Source: Acinetobacter sp. A47 (GTDB lineage Bacteria > Pseudomonadota > Gammaproteobacteria > Pseudomonadales > Moraxellaceae). Taken from it: a DNA stretch of 64,000 nt. The position numbers and the translations under genes were made by a program. Where the stretch lies: the NCBI RefSeq assembly GCF_000805455.1, contig NZ_JSUS01000001.1, positions 186,001 to 250,000 on the forward strand, given 5' to 3'. Every line of letters starts with the position of its first letter. Position 1 is the stretch's first letter. Positions 1 to 9,792 of this stretch are shown here, in pieces. Below the pieces are notes generated by a model that was given only the letters and a program-made list of their open reading frames with translations, ran no database searches and was not told where the DNA came from.

Positions 1-1692
1 CCTGTCGATCTAACTCCTCCAGAAACCCCGACTGCTACTTTGGCAGCCGATACCCAGACCATTACCGGAAAAGCAGAAGCAAAAGCCAAAATCGAGATCA
101 AGAATGTCGATGGAAAAGTGATTGCAACTGGTCAGGCAGATGCAGAAGGCAATTATACGATTAAGCTGGATCAGCCTTTGGTCAATGGCAGTAAGGTCGG
201 CGTGACTGCAATTGACAGTGCCGGGAATGCTTCAAAAATGGCGGTGGTAACGGGGAATAAAGATACCATTGCGCCGGATACGCCCACCGCCCAACTCAAT
301 GCTGACGGTAGTATTGTAACCGGTAAGGCTGAGGCAAATGCCAAAGTCTCGATTTATGATGCGGAAGGTAAATTACTGGGTAGTGTGACTGCCAATAAAG
401 AAGGTCTCTATTCAATTAAGGTTTCTCCTCCTTTAACCAGTGAACAGGGCGGAACTGTTGTAGCTGAAGATGCAGCGGGAAATAAATCATCACCATCAAA
501 AGTTTTTGCTGGCAAGGACACCGTCGCTCCAGACCAGCCTAAAGTTGAAGTCAATAAAGAAGGAACCTTGATTCAGGGGCGTGCTGAGGCCAACAGCAAG
601 GTTCAGGTCAAAGATGCTGATGGCAAGGTGATTGGCAGTGGCACCACGGATGCTCAAGGCAAGTTTGAGATCACGCTGAGTCCTGCCTTAGCTGCTGATA
701 AAAAGGGCACGGTGGTCTTGGAGGATGCGGCTGGCAATGTCTCGAAACCACTGGAGATCACTGCCGGTAAAGATAGCATTGCACCAGACAAAGCTGCTGC
801 CCAGATCAATGCAGCGGGGGATACCGTGACCGGTACTGCAGAAGCCAACAGTAAAATTGAAATTAAAAGTGCCGATGGTAAAACGGTCTATGGTTCAGGT
901 ACTGCCGGAGCGGACGGGAAGTTTAGCATTACTTTAACACCTGCTTTGACAGATAAAAACATCGGTAAGGTCTATGTGGTCGATGCAGCTGGTAACCGTT
1001 CAGAAGCAAGCGATGTCATGGGAACAAAAGATACCATTGCGCCGGGTAAGCCTGTCTTGCAAACCGTGACGGATGATATTGGCCCGGTCAAAGGCACTGT
1101 TAAAGCCGGTAGCGATACCGATGATGCGCGTCCAAAACTGGAAGGGCTGGGAGAAGCTAAAGCAGTATTGACCATTTATGATAATGGTCAGCCTGTCGGG
1201 ACTGTAACGGTGGGGGATAATGGAAAATGGAGTTTTGATTTTACTCATGACCTCAGTCTGGGGGCACATAAAATTACGCTAACCCAGACAGATGCCGCCG
1301 GCAATATCAGTGAAATGAGTGACGGGTTCAGCTTTAATGTTATTGCACCGGCAACGACAGCCTCCTTGTTCAGTGAAGGTGCTGAGGCTATGACCCAGGC
1401 TGCTTTGGTTGACGCGATTGATCTGGAAGCGTTACAGGCCAAACCGGCAACAGTTGCCCCTTTCTCTGCAGCAGAAAAGCCCGATTTAAATGAATTGCTA
1501 TCGGCAACCGACCAGCCTGTCAACCCGGTAGATGAGGTGTTGCAGCAGATAGTTTCCAGCCAAACGCTTTCTGATCCGGCAAATCCACAGACGAGTCCAG
1601 TTAGCCATCCGGTGGAAAATTTTGACTATTCCCCAGGCATAACACCTGACCCGCTGGATCAACTGCAAGTATTACAGCATTCGATCATTTAG
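1..1692 (+). CDS. Bap-like Ig-repeat surface protein, C-terminal part (5' partial)
   Basis: The reading frame is open from the first base, so this is the C-terminal 563 residues of a longer protein. It contains tandem Ig-like modules of about 83-86 residues; successive 'APDxP' module starts lie near bases 270, 525, 780 and 1040. Each module carries a GxAEANxK strand and a DAAGN turn, as in Big/Bap repeats of biofilm-associated adhesins. A last, different Ig-like module (about 1120-1345) ends in a DAAGNIS motif, followed by about 115 residues of Pro/Ala/Gln-rich tail without a recognised anchor. The family acts on the cell surface in adhesion and biofilm and is usually exported by type I secretion. 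No secretion or anchoring gene lies downstream; a strong terminator follows. Family assignment is firm; the exact member (Bap, BLP1, BLP2) cannot be told from the C-terminus. Confidence 0.8.
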   Translation, partial: PVDLTPPETPTATLAADTQTITGKAEAKAKIEIKNVDGKVIATGQADAEGNYTIKLDQPLVNGSKVGVTAIDSAGNASKMAVVTGNKDTIAPDTPTAQLNADGSIVTGKAEANAKVSIYDAEGKLLGSVTANKEGLYSIKVSPPLTSEQGGTVVAEDAAGNKSSPSKVFAGKDTVAPDQPKVEVNKEGTLIQGRAEANSKVQVKDADGKVIGSGTTDAQGKFEITLSPALAADKKGTVVLEDAAGNVSKPLEITAGKDSIAPDKAAAQINAAGDTVTGTAEANSKIEIKSADGKTVYGSGTAGADGKFSITLTPALTDKNIGKVYVVDAAGNRSEASDVMGTKDTIAPGKPVLQTVTDDIGPVKGTVKAGSDTDDARPKLEGLGEAKAVLTIYDNGQPVGTVTVGDNGKWSFDFTHDLSLGAHKITLTQTDAAGNISEMSDGFSFNVIAPATTASLFSEGAEAMTQAALVDAIDLEALQAKPATVAPFSAAEKPDLNELLSATDQPVNPVDEVLQQIVSSQTLSDPANPQTSPVSHPVENFDYSPGITPDPLDQLQVLQHSII

Positions 1693-1702
1693 ATGGCAGT
1701 TC

Positions 1703-1734
1703 AAAAAACGCTTATCTTTGGATAAGCGTTTTTT
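1703..1734. terminator. Bidirectional intrinsic terminator
   Basis: Perfect 14-bp stem (1703-1716 with 1721-1734) and a TTTG loop, with A-run and T-run on opposite sides. It can end both the Bap-like gene and the convergent DUF2238 gene, whose last codons form part of the stem. Confidence 0.85.
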
Positions 1735-2350
1735 GTTTATAAAGCTGAATCATGCCTGTTACCATCGCGCCAATGGTGGCAAGAAGCATATCTTTATGTG
1801 CATCCCACACATCTCCTTGCTGACCATTATAATTTTCTGCATCTTCTGGCGACAGGCCAATTGAAAGTCCCCATTCCAGTAACTCATACAAGACGCTGGA
1901 TGCCATCACCAACTGGATAACCAAAAGAAAAAGTGAAAACGGTTTTGCCGATGGAAACCAGACCTGAAAACAACGGTAAAAAAACGGGTAGAGCAGCAGA
2001 CCATAAGCAAAATGCACCAGCCGATCATACATATTGCGAGACCAGCCCATACTCTGGTCCAAATCGAAATTAAAAAAATAGATGATCCATTGATTATAAG
2101 GCACATAAGAATATAAATAGTGTGCCCCAATCATGTGGATCAATAGAAACACCAGATATAAACAGAAACTGTAATAATCAAGGCCTATTTTCTTAAAGGC
2201 CAGCAGCAGGGCAATCAGCATCAGGACGGTACCTGTCTGGTGTAACAGGTATGAGCCAAATTCAAGTGGATGAATGCTTGCGATGGCCATGAACAGCAAG
2301 GTCATGGCAAGTACAAGATAATGTTTTAAGGTAAGTTGTTTTTCTATCAT
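1712..2350 (-). CDS. DUF2238 inner membrane protein (YjdF-like)
   Basis: A 212-residue multi-pass membrane protein with about five or six hydrophobic segments. It shows the DUF2238/YjdF signature: an H-x-I-G-A-H-Y motif, a conserved YDRLVHF motif, and near the C-terminus YNGQQGDVWDAHKDM. The biochemical role of the family is unknown. I chose the ATG at 2350 because AGGAG lies six bases upstream; an in-frame ATG at 2452 would overlap the upstream lipoprotein gene and adds a non-hydrophobic, unlike-family leader. It lies 38 bp downstream of the lipoprotein gene on the same strand and may be cotranscribed with it. Confidence 0.8.
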   Translation of the reverse strand: MIEKQLTLKHYLVLAMTLLFMAIASIHPLEFGSYLLHQTGTVLMLIALLLAFKKIGLDYYSFCLYLVFLLIHMIGAHYLYSYVPYNQWIIYFFNFDLDQSMGWSRNMYDRLVHFAYGLLLYPFFYRCFQVWFPSAKPFSLFLLVIQLVMASSVLYELLEWGLSIGLSPEDAENYNGQQGDVWDAHKDMLLATIGAMVTGMIQLYKQKTLIQR

Positions 2351-2388
2351 GCTATCTCCTAAACCGATCAGGAAAAGCGTTTTCGTCC

Positions 2389-2739
2389 TTATTCTGTAGA
2401 AGTGACAGTAACAGGCCCTTTTGTTGTTGATACCCCACCTAATGCCTGACACGCTTGTTTATATAATTGATACTTTTGTTGTACAACTTCATCCAGGGGA
2501 ATGTCAAAGAGATCTTCACCATTTTTATATTGTTCAATATAAGCCGCCGCTTTTTCTTTATTGGCCGCGAGAGACTGTTGATAGAAGTTGGAAATTGATG
2601 AGCTAGCCAGTTCACTGGACTCAATATTATGACACTGAAAATTTTGTAAGACTTTCTCGGCGCGTTTAACCTCGCTTGATTTTCCAAAGATGCAACCGGT
2701 TAGGCTCAAGGTGGCAATGAGCAAGTACAAAAGCTTCAT
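2389..2739 (-). CDS. Small putative lipoprotein
   Basis: About 116 residues. The N-terminus is a short signal peptide ending in a lipobox (LTGC), so the mature protein would start at a lipidated Cys. The mature part is polar and probably helical, with Cys residues near positions 41 and 100 that could form a disulfide. I do not recognise a family. The start at 2739 is preferred over an in-frame ATG at 2751 because it gives the normal spacing of a lipoprotein signal; neither has a strong ribosome binding site. Probable two-gene unit with the DUF2238 gene. Confidence 0.6.
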   Translation of the reverse strand: MKLLYLLIATLSLTGCIFGKSSEVKRAEKVLQNFQCHNIESSELASSSISNFYQQSLAANKEKAAAYIEQYKNGEDLFDIPLDEVVQQKYQLYKQACQALGGVSTTKGPVTVTSTE

Positions 2740-3013
2740 GATAGAGCACATAAAATTTTAAAGACGGTATTATTCTATAAAAATTTAATTTTATGAATGA
2801 AATATTCATGTCTGACAGAATAAAAATTAACTCATCTCTCTTGCGGGTAAAAAGAAGCAGCGGATTGATATCACAAAATTGGCCATGGCATTTGAGTAGA
2901 GTTAATGCTTCTGGGGTTGCATGACGGCCAGAATATGATTAATTAAGGATTTAATTGGTTGATATGAAATAACTTTTTACGTTATCCTTCATCATCATGG
3001 TTGTGAGTAAGTG

Positions 3014-3424
3014 ATGATGAAGCAGCTTAGACGTATTTTTATGGTCTGTATGCTGGCTTGTCTGTGTTGCTGGTCACATGCCGGACAATACGATTTTTTT
3101 GAACCGCTTCATGATGATCGGGAAGAACTGTTTGATCTGGCTTATCCGCAGATGAAAACAGATTACTCGGTTTTGCAGAACCTGTTTTTTCGCAATGAGC
3201 GCTGGCGTATCTATAACCATACGGCTTATCAGACCAATCAGTTCAATCATAAGATGTTAACGGGCGATACCTCCAGCCTGACGCTGGATGATTTTTCGAT
3301 TTCAGTCGGCTATGGCATCGCCTATCAGCTAAATTTCCGAAACAGGATTGGCTATGAATACCTGTCCAGTTTTCCTTTTGACCGGGGACAAATGATCCGG
3401 TTTTTCTGGCTGAGTATCTTTTAA
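3014..3424 (+). CDS. Hypothetical secreted protein
   Basis: About 136 residues with an N-terminal hydrophobic signal peptide rich in Cys and Trp ending near SHA-GQ. The mature part contains many aromatic residues and alternating polar/hydrophobic stretches (for example SISVGYGIAYQLNF) and ends in Phe, which would fit a small outer-membrane beta-structure, but no family is recognised. GTG 3011, ATG 3014 and ATG 3017 are all possible starts; GAG at 3005-3007 fits 3014 best. The 3' end overlaps that of convergent rsmD by 4 bp. Confidence 0.55.
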   Translation: MMKQLRRIFMVCMLACLCCWSHAGQYDFFEPLHDDREELFDLAYPQMKTDYSVLQNLFFRNERWRIYNHTAYQTNQFNHKMLTGDTSSLTLDDFSISVGYGIAYQLNFRNRIGYEYLSSFPFDRGQMIRFFWLSIF

Positions 3425-3969
3425 GATATTTTTTGAAATAAGCCTGCTCTGACCAGTCCTGCTTTGGTTTGCTTCAGCTGCTGCCAGCTCTGTGGAAGTT
3501 TGAGCTGGGACAGGTCGCGGTCTGCTTCAACATAAATATAGGCATTTGGCTTAATCAGCGGATCGGCCTGTTCAGCCAGCTCTTGCCACAAGTCCAGACT
3601 ATATGGGGGGTCGAGAAAGACCACATCAAAGCTGTCTGTTAGTTTGTTTAAGGCCTGTTGGGCGGTTATGTTCAGTAACTGGCAGTTTTCAGCTTTTAGC
3701 AGTTGAATATTGTCTTTTAGAAAACGTGCCTGCGCCGGGTTCGGCTCGATCATGATGACATGAGCAGCACCACGTGAAAGAGCCTCAAAGCCCAGCGCAC
3801 CAGAACCACTACATAAGTCCAGAACCTGTGCATTCTGGATATCCCACATCAACCAGTTAAACAAGGTTTCACGCACACGGTCAGGGGTCGGCCGTAAACC
3901 GTCAATACTGGCAAAGGGGAGCGTACGCCGTTTCCATTCGCCACCAATAATACGTAGCTGATTTTTCAT
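3421..3969 (-). CDS. rsmD: 16S rRNA (guanine966-N2)-methyltransferase RsmD
   Basis: 182 residues, the usual length. Class I methyltransferase: SAM-binding motif LDLCSGSGALGFEALSRGA near residues 50-70 and the catalytic N2-methyltransferase motif DPPY near residue 120, preceded by VVFL. N-terminal RIIGGEWKRR is typical of RsmD. It methylates G966 of 16S rRNA in assembling 30S subunits. Its ATG shares one base with the stop codon of upstream mrdA (TAATG), so translation is probably coupled. Confidence 0.95.
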   Translation of the reverse strand: MKNQLRIIGGEWKRRTLPFASIDGLRPTPDRVRETLFNWLMWDIQNAQVLDLCSGSGALGFEALSRGAAHVIMIEPNPAQARFLKDNIQLLKAENCQLLNITAQQALNKLTDSFDVVFLDPPYSLDLWQELAEQADPLIKPNAYIYVEADRDLSQLKLPQSWQQLKQTKAGLVRAGLFQKIS

Positions 3970-5990
3970 TATTCAGTCACTCCATCATCTGCCGGTTGAG
4001 CTGCTGGCGTTGTAGGCGCAGGGGAAGTGGCGACCGGGCTTGAAGCCGGTGCTGCATTTTGTGCTGCTGCCGAGTTGGCCATCGAGAGTTCACCCGGTTT
4101 GATCCCGGCAGTCATCAGGCCGCCACTGACCTGATGATTGGCTGGGCGTATTGGATTCTTTTTACGGGTCACCAGCCAGTAATCAAAAACCGGTCGTGCA
4201 ATTTGGGCTGCCGAACCGCCATGACGACCATTTTCCCACACCACGGCAATCGCGATTTCCGGGTTATCTGCCGGCGCAAAGCCGATAAACAGACCATGGT
4301 CCCACTGTCGCGATGACAGGGCTGCTTCATTATAACGCTTACCTTGAGCAATACTCTTGACCTGTGCCGTACCGGTTTTACCAGCAATCGAATATTGCAA
4401 ACCGCCCTTGATGCCGCGACCGGTACCGGACTGGATCACGTCAACCATGGCATCATGCATATTGATCCAGTCCTGTTCTGTGCCGTTAAACTGGATTTTG
4501 CCATCTGGTGCATTATGTACGGTAAATTTTTTGGCGCCCTTGCTTTCCCTTAAAACATGAGGTGTTACATGAGAACCTTTATTTGCTGTAATGGCCGTGG
4601 CCATGGCAAGCTGTAAGGGCGTTGCGGTAAAGGCACCTTGCCCGATACTGACTGAAATGGTTTCACCTTTGAGCCACTTGGTTTTACGGGTACGCATTTT
4701 CCATTCAGGGCTTGGATACAGGCCTGAACTTTCACTTGGCAAATCGACACCGGTTTTTTCACCAAAGCCAAACTGACGCATCCAGTCATTCATTTTCTCA
4801 ATGCCCATACGGTAAGACAGGACATAAAAATAGGTATCGCATGACACAATCTGGGCTTTGTGCATATTGACTGAACCATGCCCGCTTTTCTTATGGTCAC
4901 GGAAGCGGTGGCTGTCACCGGGCAGGGAAAAATATCCCGGGTCAGAAATGGCTGTGCCCCAATCGACCAGACCATAATGGATACCGCCTAAACCAAACAT
5001 GGGCTTAATGGTTGAACCTGGCGGATAGGCACCTTGCACGGCACGGTTATAGAGAGGCTGGTCGAGGTTGTCACGCAGTCCGCTATAGTCTTTTGAGCTA
5101 ATCCCGGTAACGAACAGGTTCGGATTGAAACTTGGGCTGGAAACCAGTGCCAGTATTTCACCGGTACGTGGGTCCATGGCAACAATTGCCCCGCGACGAT
5201 CGGCCAGTTGTTGGGCCGCGATGGTCTGTAGGCCATAATCAAGAGACAAATACAGGTCATTGCCGCGGGCCGGGTTCTGGCGGCCGAGGTTACGCAGGAC
5301 ATTGCCGTGTGCGTCGGCCTCAACCGACTCATAGCCTGGCGTACCGTGTAACAGGTCTTCATAACTTTTTTCCACCCCGATTTTACCAATCAGGTTGGTA
5401 CCGGCATACAGATCCTTATCAATGGATTTAAGTTCTTTATCATTAATGCGTCCGACATAACCGATTACATGGGCAAACAGCTCACCATGCGGATAGTAGC
5501 GGGTCATTTGCGTTTCGATCTTAACCCCGGGAAAGGCATACTTGACTTCACTGAACTTGGCGATATCGGCTTCGGTCAAATTAAGCTTGATGGCCAGCCG
5601 CTCGGTCTTGCGTGCGGTTTTGACGCGGCTTTTAAAGCGGTCGACATCGTCCTGGCTCAGGTTCAGGATCGGTATCAAACGCTGAATGGTATCATCAATA
5701 TCGCTAACATCGGCACGGCTCAGGGTTGCCGTAAAAACAGGATAGTTGTCTGCAAGCAGTACCCCGTTACGGTCATAGATATAACCGCGTGCAGGTGCTA
5801 GCGGTTGCAAGCGAATCCGGTTCTTATCTGAGGCCGTTGTAAAATCATCGTAATGAACAATCTGTAAATATGCATAACGACAGATCAGTAAAAGTAGGAA
5901 GAAACCGACCAGAAAAATGGCAAAGAAGATTCGACCCTTATAAATGCGCTTCTCTTGTTGCATGTTTTTTAAAGGAAAGTGCTGTTTCAT
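3969..5990 (-). CDS. mrdA: Penicillin-binding protein 2, peptidoglycan D,D-transpeptidase MrdA
   Basis: 673 residues from the ATG at 5990. One transmembrane segment near residues 22-42, then the PBP dimerisation domain (RGxIYDRNG), then the transpeptidase domain with active-site STIK (Ser near 325), SCD as the SxN-type motif, and KTG in AGKTGTAQ near 537. The C-terminus is a low-complexity Pro/Ala tail. It cross-links septum-independent peptidoglycan in the elongation complex and is a beta-lactam target. The frame extends to 6266 but those extra 92 residues are unlike the family, and MKQHFPLK matches the usual PBP2 start. Unusually the neighbour here is rsmD, not rodA. Confidence 0.95.
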   Translation of the reverse strand: MKQHFPLKNMQQEKRIYKGRIFFAIFLVGFFLLLLICRYAYLQIVHYDDFTTASDKNRIRLQPLAPARGYIYDRNGVLLADNYPVFTATLSRADVSDIDDTIQRLIPILNLSQDDVDRFKSRVKTARKTERLAIKLNLTEADIAKFSEVKYAFPGVKIETQMTRYYPHGELFAHVIGYVGRINDKELKSIDKDLYAGTNLIGKIGVEKSYEDLLHGTPGYESVEADAHGNVLRNLGRQNPARGNDLYLSLDYGLQTIAAQQLADRRGAIVAMDPRTGEILALVSSPSFNPNLFVTGISSKDYSGLRDNLDQPLYNRAVQGAYPPGSTIKPMFGLGGIHYGLVDWGTAISDPGYFSLPGDSHRFRDHKKSGHGSVNMHKAQIVSCDTYFYVLSYRMGIEKMNDWMRQFGFGEKTGVDLPSESSGLYPSPEWKMRTRKTKWLKGETISVSIGQGAFTATPLQLAMATAITANKGSHVTPHVLRESKGAKKFTVHNAPDGKIQFNGTEQDWINMHDAMVDVIQSGTGRGIKGGLQYSIAGKTGTAQVKSIAQGKRYNEAALSSRQWDHGLFIGFAPADNPEIAIAVVWENGRHGGSAAQIARPVFDYWLVTRKKNPIRPANHQVSGGLMTAGIKPGELSMANSAAAQNAAPASSPVATSPAPTTPAAQPADDGVTE

Positions 5991-6229
5991 AGGGTGCCGA
6001 CTTGGTTGCAGGGTGGAGAGAAGATAAAGACGCGATATTTTAGCGTAAGTTGCAGGATCATACTGTAGAATTTTCAACAATTCATGCAAATGAAGACGCG
6101 ACAGTTTTTGACTTTGCAGACATGAAAATTGTACGGTCTTGTATATTAGAAGCAAAATAATTCTGTTAAAGTCACAAACTATTCGAAATAGGATTTTCCA
6201 ATACAGACATAGGGAAAATGGAGAAAATA

Positions 6230-6748
6230 ATGAGAAAAATTTGCCTTTTATTATCGGTTTTAACACTTGCAGGCTTAACTCATGCGGATGAAAATCCGTT
6301 CAGGCCCGAACCTAAATTAAAAGACGCAAACCTTTCGACATGGAATGTAGGGGCAGGTTTTACCAAAAAATTATTACATGCCAATCTGGAATGGGTAAAT
6401 CCCTACGGAATTGCCTATGCAAAAGCAGGTGCATTTTTAAATGATGACAATGAAGTTGGTGGACAGGTCGGCTTTCGCTATCCTTATTACCTGACGGGTA
6501 CCGACAAAAATGGTTATTATGTCGGGGTTTATGCAGGGCATGTAGACAGTAGAAACTATGGCGGCAAGCAGAAAGCAAACCTTGGGGTAGGTGCCGATCT
6601 GGCTTATGTCTGGTTGAACAGTGAACGGATTAGTACATTCAGTGTTGGTGCAGGGATACGTGAAAAATTAGAAGATGGGGACGGCAACACTGTCAAGAAA
6701 GCACAACCTGTGCTGCAGTTTTCTTACACCTTAAGTTTTGGTTTATAA
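6230..6748 (+). CDS. Hypothetical exported beta-barrel-like protein
   Basis: 172 residues beginning with a signal peptide (cleavage probably after THA, before DENPF). The mature part has alternating hydrophobic/polar strands with many Gly and aromatic residues (NVGAGFTKKLLHANLEW, GVGADLAYVWL, VLQFSYTLSFGL) and could be a small outer-membrane or periplasmic beta protein. No family recognised. ATG 6230 has GGAG at a good distance; an in-frame ATG at 6218 is less likely because it would put extra residues before the signal peptide. Confidence 0.6.
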   Translation: MRKICLLLSVLTLAGLTHADENPFRPEPKLKDANLSTWNVGAGFTKKLLHANLEWVNPYGIAYAKAGAFLNDDNEVGGQVGFRYPYYLTGTDKNGYYVGVYAGHVDSRNYGGKQKANLGVGADLAYVWLNSERISTFSVGAGIREKLEDGDGNTVKKAQPVLQFSYTLSFGL

Positions 6749-6810
6749 GAGGAGAAGCAAGATTTATCCGGTTATAGACCATCATGTATCAATAATTCTG
6801 AGAGTCATGC

Positions 6811-8124
6811 ATGTTTGATTACGTCAATGAATTGTGGCAGGTTTTCTTAAATCGACCAGACCATCTGGCAGTCTTGAGTATCATTCCGGTGACTGCCTTT
6901 GTAACATGGGCGCACGTGTGGATGGCACTGAAAATGGTGTTTTACCCGATTAATTTCTGGGGATTCCATTTAGGACCACTACCTGTGGGTTGGCAAGGGA
7001 TCGTGCCACGTAAAGCCGGACGTATTTCAGGCATTATTACCGATAATACCTTATCCAAGTTGGGTTCCTTGCGCGAGTTTTTAGAAGCCATGGACCCCGA
7101 AGATATGGCCATGATTATTGGTGAGCAGGTGGGGTTTGAGCTTGAGCACCTGATTGATGAAGTCATGATTGACCGCAATGCCGTACTTTGGGAAAACCTG
7201 CCTTATTCGATTAAACGCCGGATCTATGCACAGGCACATAAACAGCTACCCAATACGCTTAAGGAACTTGTGACCGAGCTGACCATGAATGTCGAGTCAC
7301 TGGTCGATATGCGTGAAATGGTGGTGAGCCAGATGGAAGGCGACCGCCGTCTAATGGTGCGCATGTTCCTTAAAGTCGGCCAGAAAGAGATCAACTTTAT
7401 CTGGCATATCAGTGCCTTGATCGGTATGTTCTTCGGTATTTTCCAGATGATTGTCTGGTTCGTGGTACCGTGGCACTGGACAGTACCGTTCTGGGCTGCA
7501 ATCTGGGGCTTTTTAACCAACTGGATTGCGATCTGGATGGTCTTTAATCCGATTGAACCGCACTATATCCGTTATCCGCAGATTTTCCGTTTGACCAAAG
7601 ACCGTAAATTCCCGTGGATTGTACCTGTCTTGAAGATTGGAACCTACAATGTCCAGGGGGCATTTATGAAGCGTCAGGAAGAAGTGTCGGATGTGTTTGC
7701 CAGTGTGGTGACAGAGGATCTGATTACCTTGAAGTCGATTATGACGGAGATGATGTATGGTAGCCGTAAAGACAAAACACGCCGTATTGTCAAGCGCCAT
7801 ATCAATGAAATCATGGAAACCCCATTGGTACGGACATCATTGCAGCTTTCATTGGGCCCAAGAGAGTATGCTAGACTCAAGACTGACTTGATTGATCGCT
7901 CAATTGAAATTACCATGGGACCTGTATGTGACCCAGCTTTGAATGCAAGTCGCGCGCAGAAAATCTTTCAAATGTTTAGAGACCGCATCCGTGAACTGAC
8001 ACCGAAAGAGTTCCAGAACTTATTGCGTCCTGCATTCCAAGAAGATGAGTGGATTTTGATTGTACTGGGTGGGGTAACTGGTTTCTTTGCCGGTTTAATT
8101 CACTTATTTGTTGCTTTCTTATAA
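6811..8124 (+). CDS. DUF445-type membrane protein
   Basis: 437 residues. An N-terminal membrane segment (about 20-45) is followed by a long, mostly helical cytoplasmic region, two or three central hydrophobic segments (about 195-245, ending NWIAIWMVFNPIEP), a second helical region, and a C-terminal segment (VLGGVTGFFAGLIHLFVAFL). The repeated G-F/L-x-T-N-W/L-x-A-I motif next to a membrane segment is characteristic of DUF445 (YheB/YjiN-like) proteins, whose function is unknown. GAGAG lies just upstream of the ATG. It precedes adk by 83 bp on the same strand. Confidence 0.7.
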   Translation: MFDYVNELWQVFLNRPDHLAVLSIIPVTAFVTWAHVWMALKMVFYPINFWGFHLGPLPVGWQGIVPRKAGRISGIITDNTLSKLGSLREFLEAMDPEDMAMIIGEQVGFELEHLIDEVMIDRNAVLWENLPYSIKRRIYAQAHKQLPNTLKELVTELTMNVESLVDMREMVVSQMEGDRRLMVRMFLKVGQKEINFIWHISALIGMFFGIFQMIVWFVVPWHWTVPFWAAIWGFLTNWIAIWMVFNPIEPHYIRYPQIFRLTKDRKFPWIVPVLKIGTYNVQGAFMKRQEEVSDVFASVVTEDLITLKSIMTEMMYGSRKDKTRRIVKRHINEIMETPLVRTSLQLSLGPREYARLKTDLIDRSIEITMGPVCDPALNASRAQKIFQMFRDRIRELTPKEFQNLLRPAFQEDEWILIVLGGVTGFFAGLIHLFVAFL

Positions 8125-8195
8125 TTAATTTGATGTTGGTTGAGTGATAAGTCTGTATGATATTGCTCAATTTAAGATTTATTGTTTTTAAATGA

Positions 8196-8861
<666 letters not shown>

Positions 8862-8878
8862 TCTGGATTGCAGAAGAT

Positions 8879-8913
8879 AAAAGAGCTCTGAATATAGGGC
8901 TCTTTTTATTTTG
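8879..8913 (+). terminator. Terminator after adk
   Basis: 10-bp stem (8879-8888 with 8897-8906, one G.T pair), 8-base loop, then a T-rich tail. Confidence 0.8.
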
Positions 8914-8923
8914 GAGACCCACC

Positions 8924-9109
8924 ATGCTACTAAAAGTGTTTCTGATTTTAGTTGTAATTTGCAGCCTGATTTTGCTGTTGTTTTTATTGTACCAAAGTCA
9001 GAAAATGTTGCGGCATGTGCAAAAGCAGCAAGCTCTGGAAAACAAGCTGAATGGTAAAGCCCGCCGGCTACATCCCAAGCTTCAGCAGCATAAAAAACCT
9101 CAGGATTAA
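8924..9109 (+). CDS. Small single-pass membrane protein
   Basis: 61 residues: a Leu/Ile/Val-rich membrane helix at about residues 5-25, then a basic Gln/Lys/His-rich cytoplasmic tail. GGAG seven bases before the ATG supports translation. No family recognised. Its TAA overlaps the stop of convergent nth, and both lie in the loop of the shared terminator. Confidence 0.6.
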   Translation: MLLKVFLILVVICSLILLLFLLYQSQKMLRHVQKQQALENKLNGKARRLHPKLQQHKKPQD

Positions 9110-9120
9110 CTGAGGTTTTT
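9093..9120. terminator. Shared bidirectional terminator whose loop holds two stop codons
   Basis: Perfect 11-bp stem (9093-9103 with 9110-9120) with a 6-base loop. The loop contains TAA of the small membrane protein (9107-9109) and, on the other strand, TAA of nth (9106-9108). Confidence 0.85.
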
Positions 9121-9792
9121 GACTGCAATGGCTTTATGGGCGCCAAATTCAAAGCGATCTGGCCAGTTACAGACATCGGCAACCACACATTCACCACACT
9201 TCGGTTTCCGCGCGATACAACAATAACGACCGTGCAGAATCAGCCAGTGATGTGCATCAATAATAAATTCTTTTGGAATCACTTTAATCAGGCGATCTTC
9301 AACCTCCAGCACATTTTTACCCACTGCCAGACCGGTACGATTACCTACACGGAAAATATGGGTGTCCACAGCCATGGTGGGCTGGCCAAAAGCCGTATTC
9401 AGTACCACATTCGCCGTTTTACGGCCTACACCGGGTAAGGCTTCCAGTTCTTTACGGGTTTGTGGTATCTGGCCCTGGTATTGCTCTACCAGGATACGAC
9501 AGGTTTTAATCACATTCTCGGCTTTGGAGTTATATAAACCAATGGTCTTGATATATTCTTTTAACCCCTCTACACCCAGATCCAGAATCGCCTGAGCGGT
9601 ATTGGCAACCGGATAAAGCTTATCGGTGGCCTTGTTCACGCTGACATCGGTTGCCTGAGCAGACAGCAGTACAGCAATCAGCAATTCAAAGGGTGAAGAA
9701 TAGTTCAGTTCAGTCTGTGGGTGAGGTCTTTGTTCACGCAAACGCTCGAAAAATGTCTGAATCTGCTTTTTGGTCATATTTTTTACGGGCAT
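9106..9792 (-). CDS. nth: Endonuclease III
   Basis: 228 residues. Helix-hairpin-helix LPGVGRKTA contains the catalytic Lys; the catalytic Asp is in VDTHIFRV. The C-terminal 4Fe-4S cluster ligands have the classic C-x6-C-x2-C-x5-C spacing. The enzyme removes oxidised pyrimidines and nicks the abasic site in base-excision repair. ATG 9792 directly follows the rsxB stop (TAAATG); an in-frame ATG lies at 9777. Cotranscription with rsxB is usual in gamma-proteobacteria. Confidence 0.96.
   Translation of the reverse strand: MPVKNMTKKQIQTFFERLREQRPHPQTELNYSSPFELLIAVLLSAQATDVSVNKATDKLYPVANTAQAILDLGVEGLKEYIKTIGLYNSKAENVIKTCRILVEQYQGQIPQTRKELEALPGVGRKTANVVLNTAFGQPTMAVDTHIFRVGNRTGLAVGKNVLEVEDRLIKVIPKEFIIDAHHWLILHGRYCCIARKPKCGECVVADVCNWPDRFEFGAHKAIAVKNLS

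Noticed and set aside
5991..6266. N-terminal 92-residue extension of MrdA
   Set aside because: The extension is unlike PBP2 and the usual family start MKQHFPLK is at 5990.
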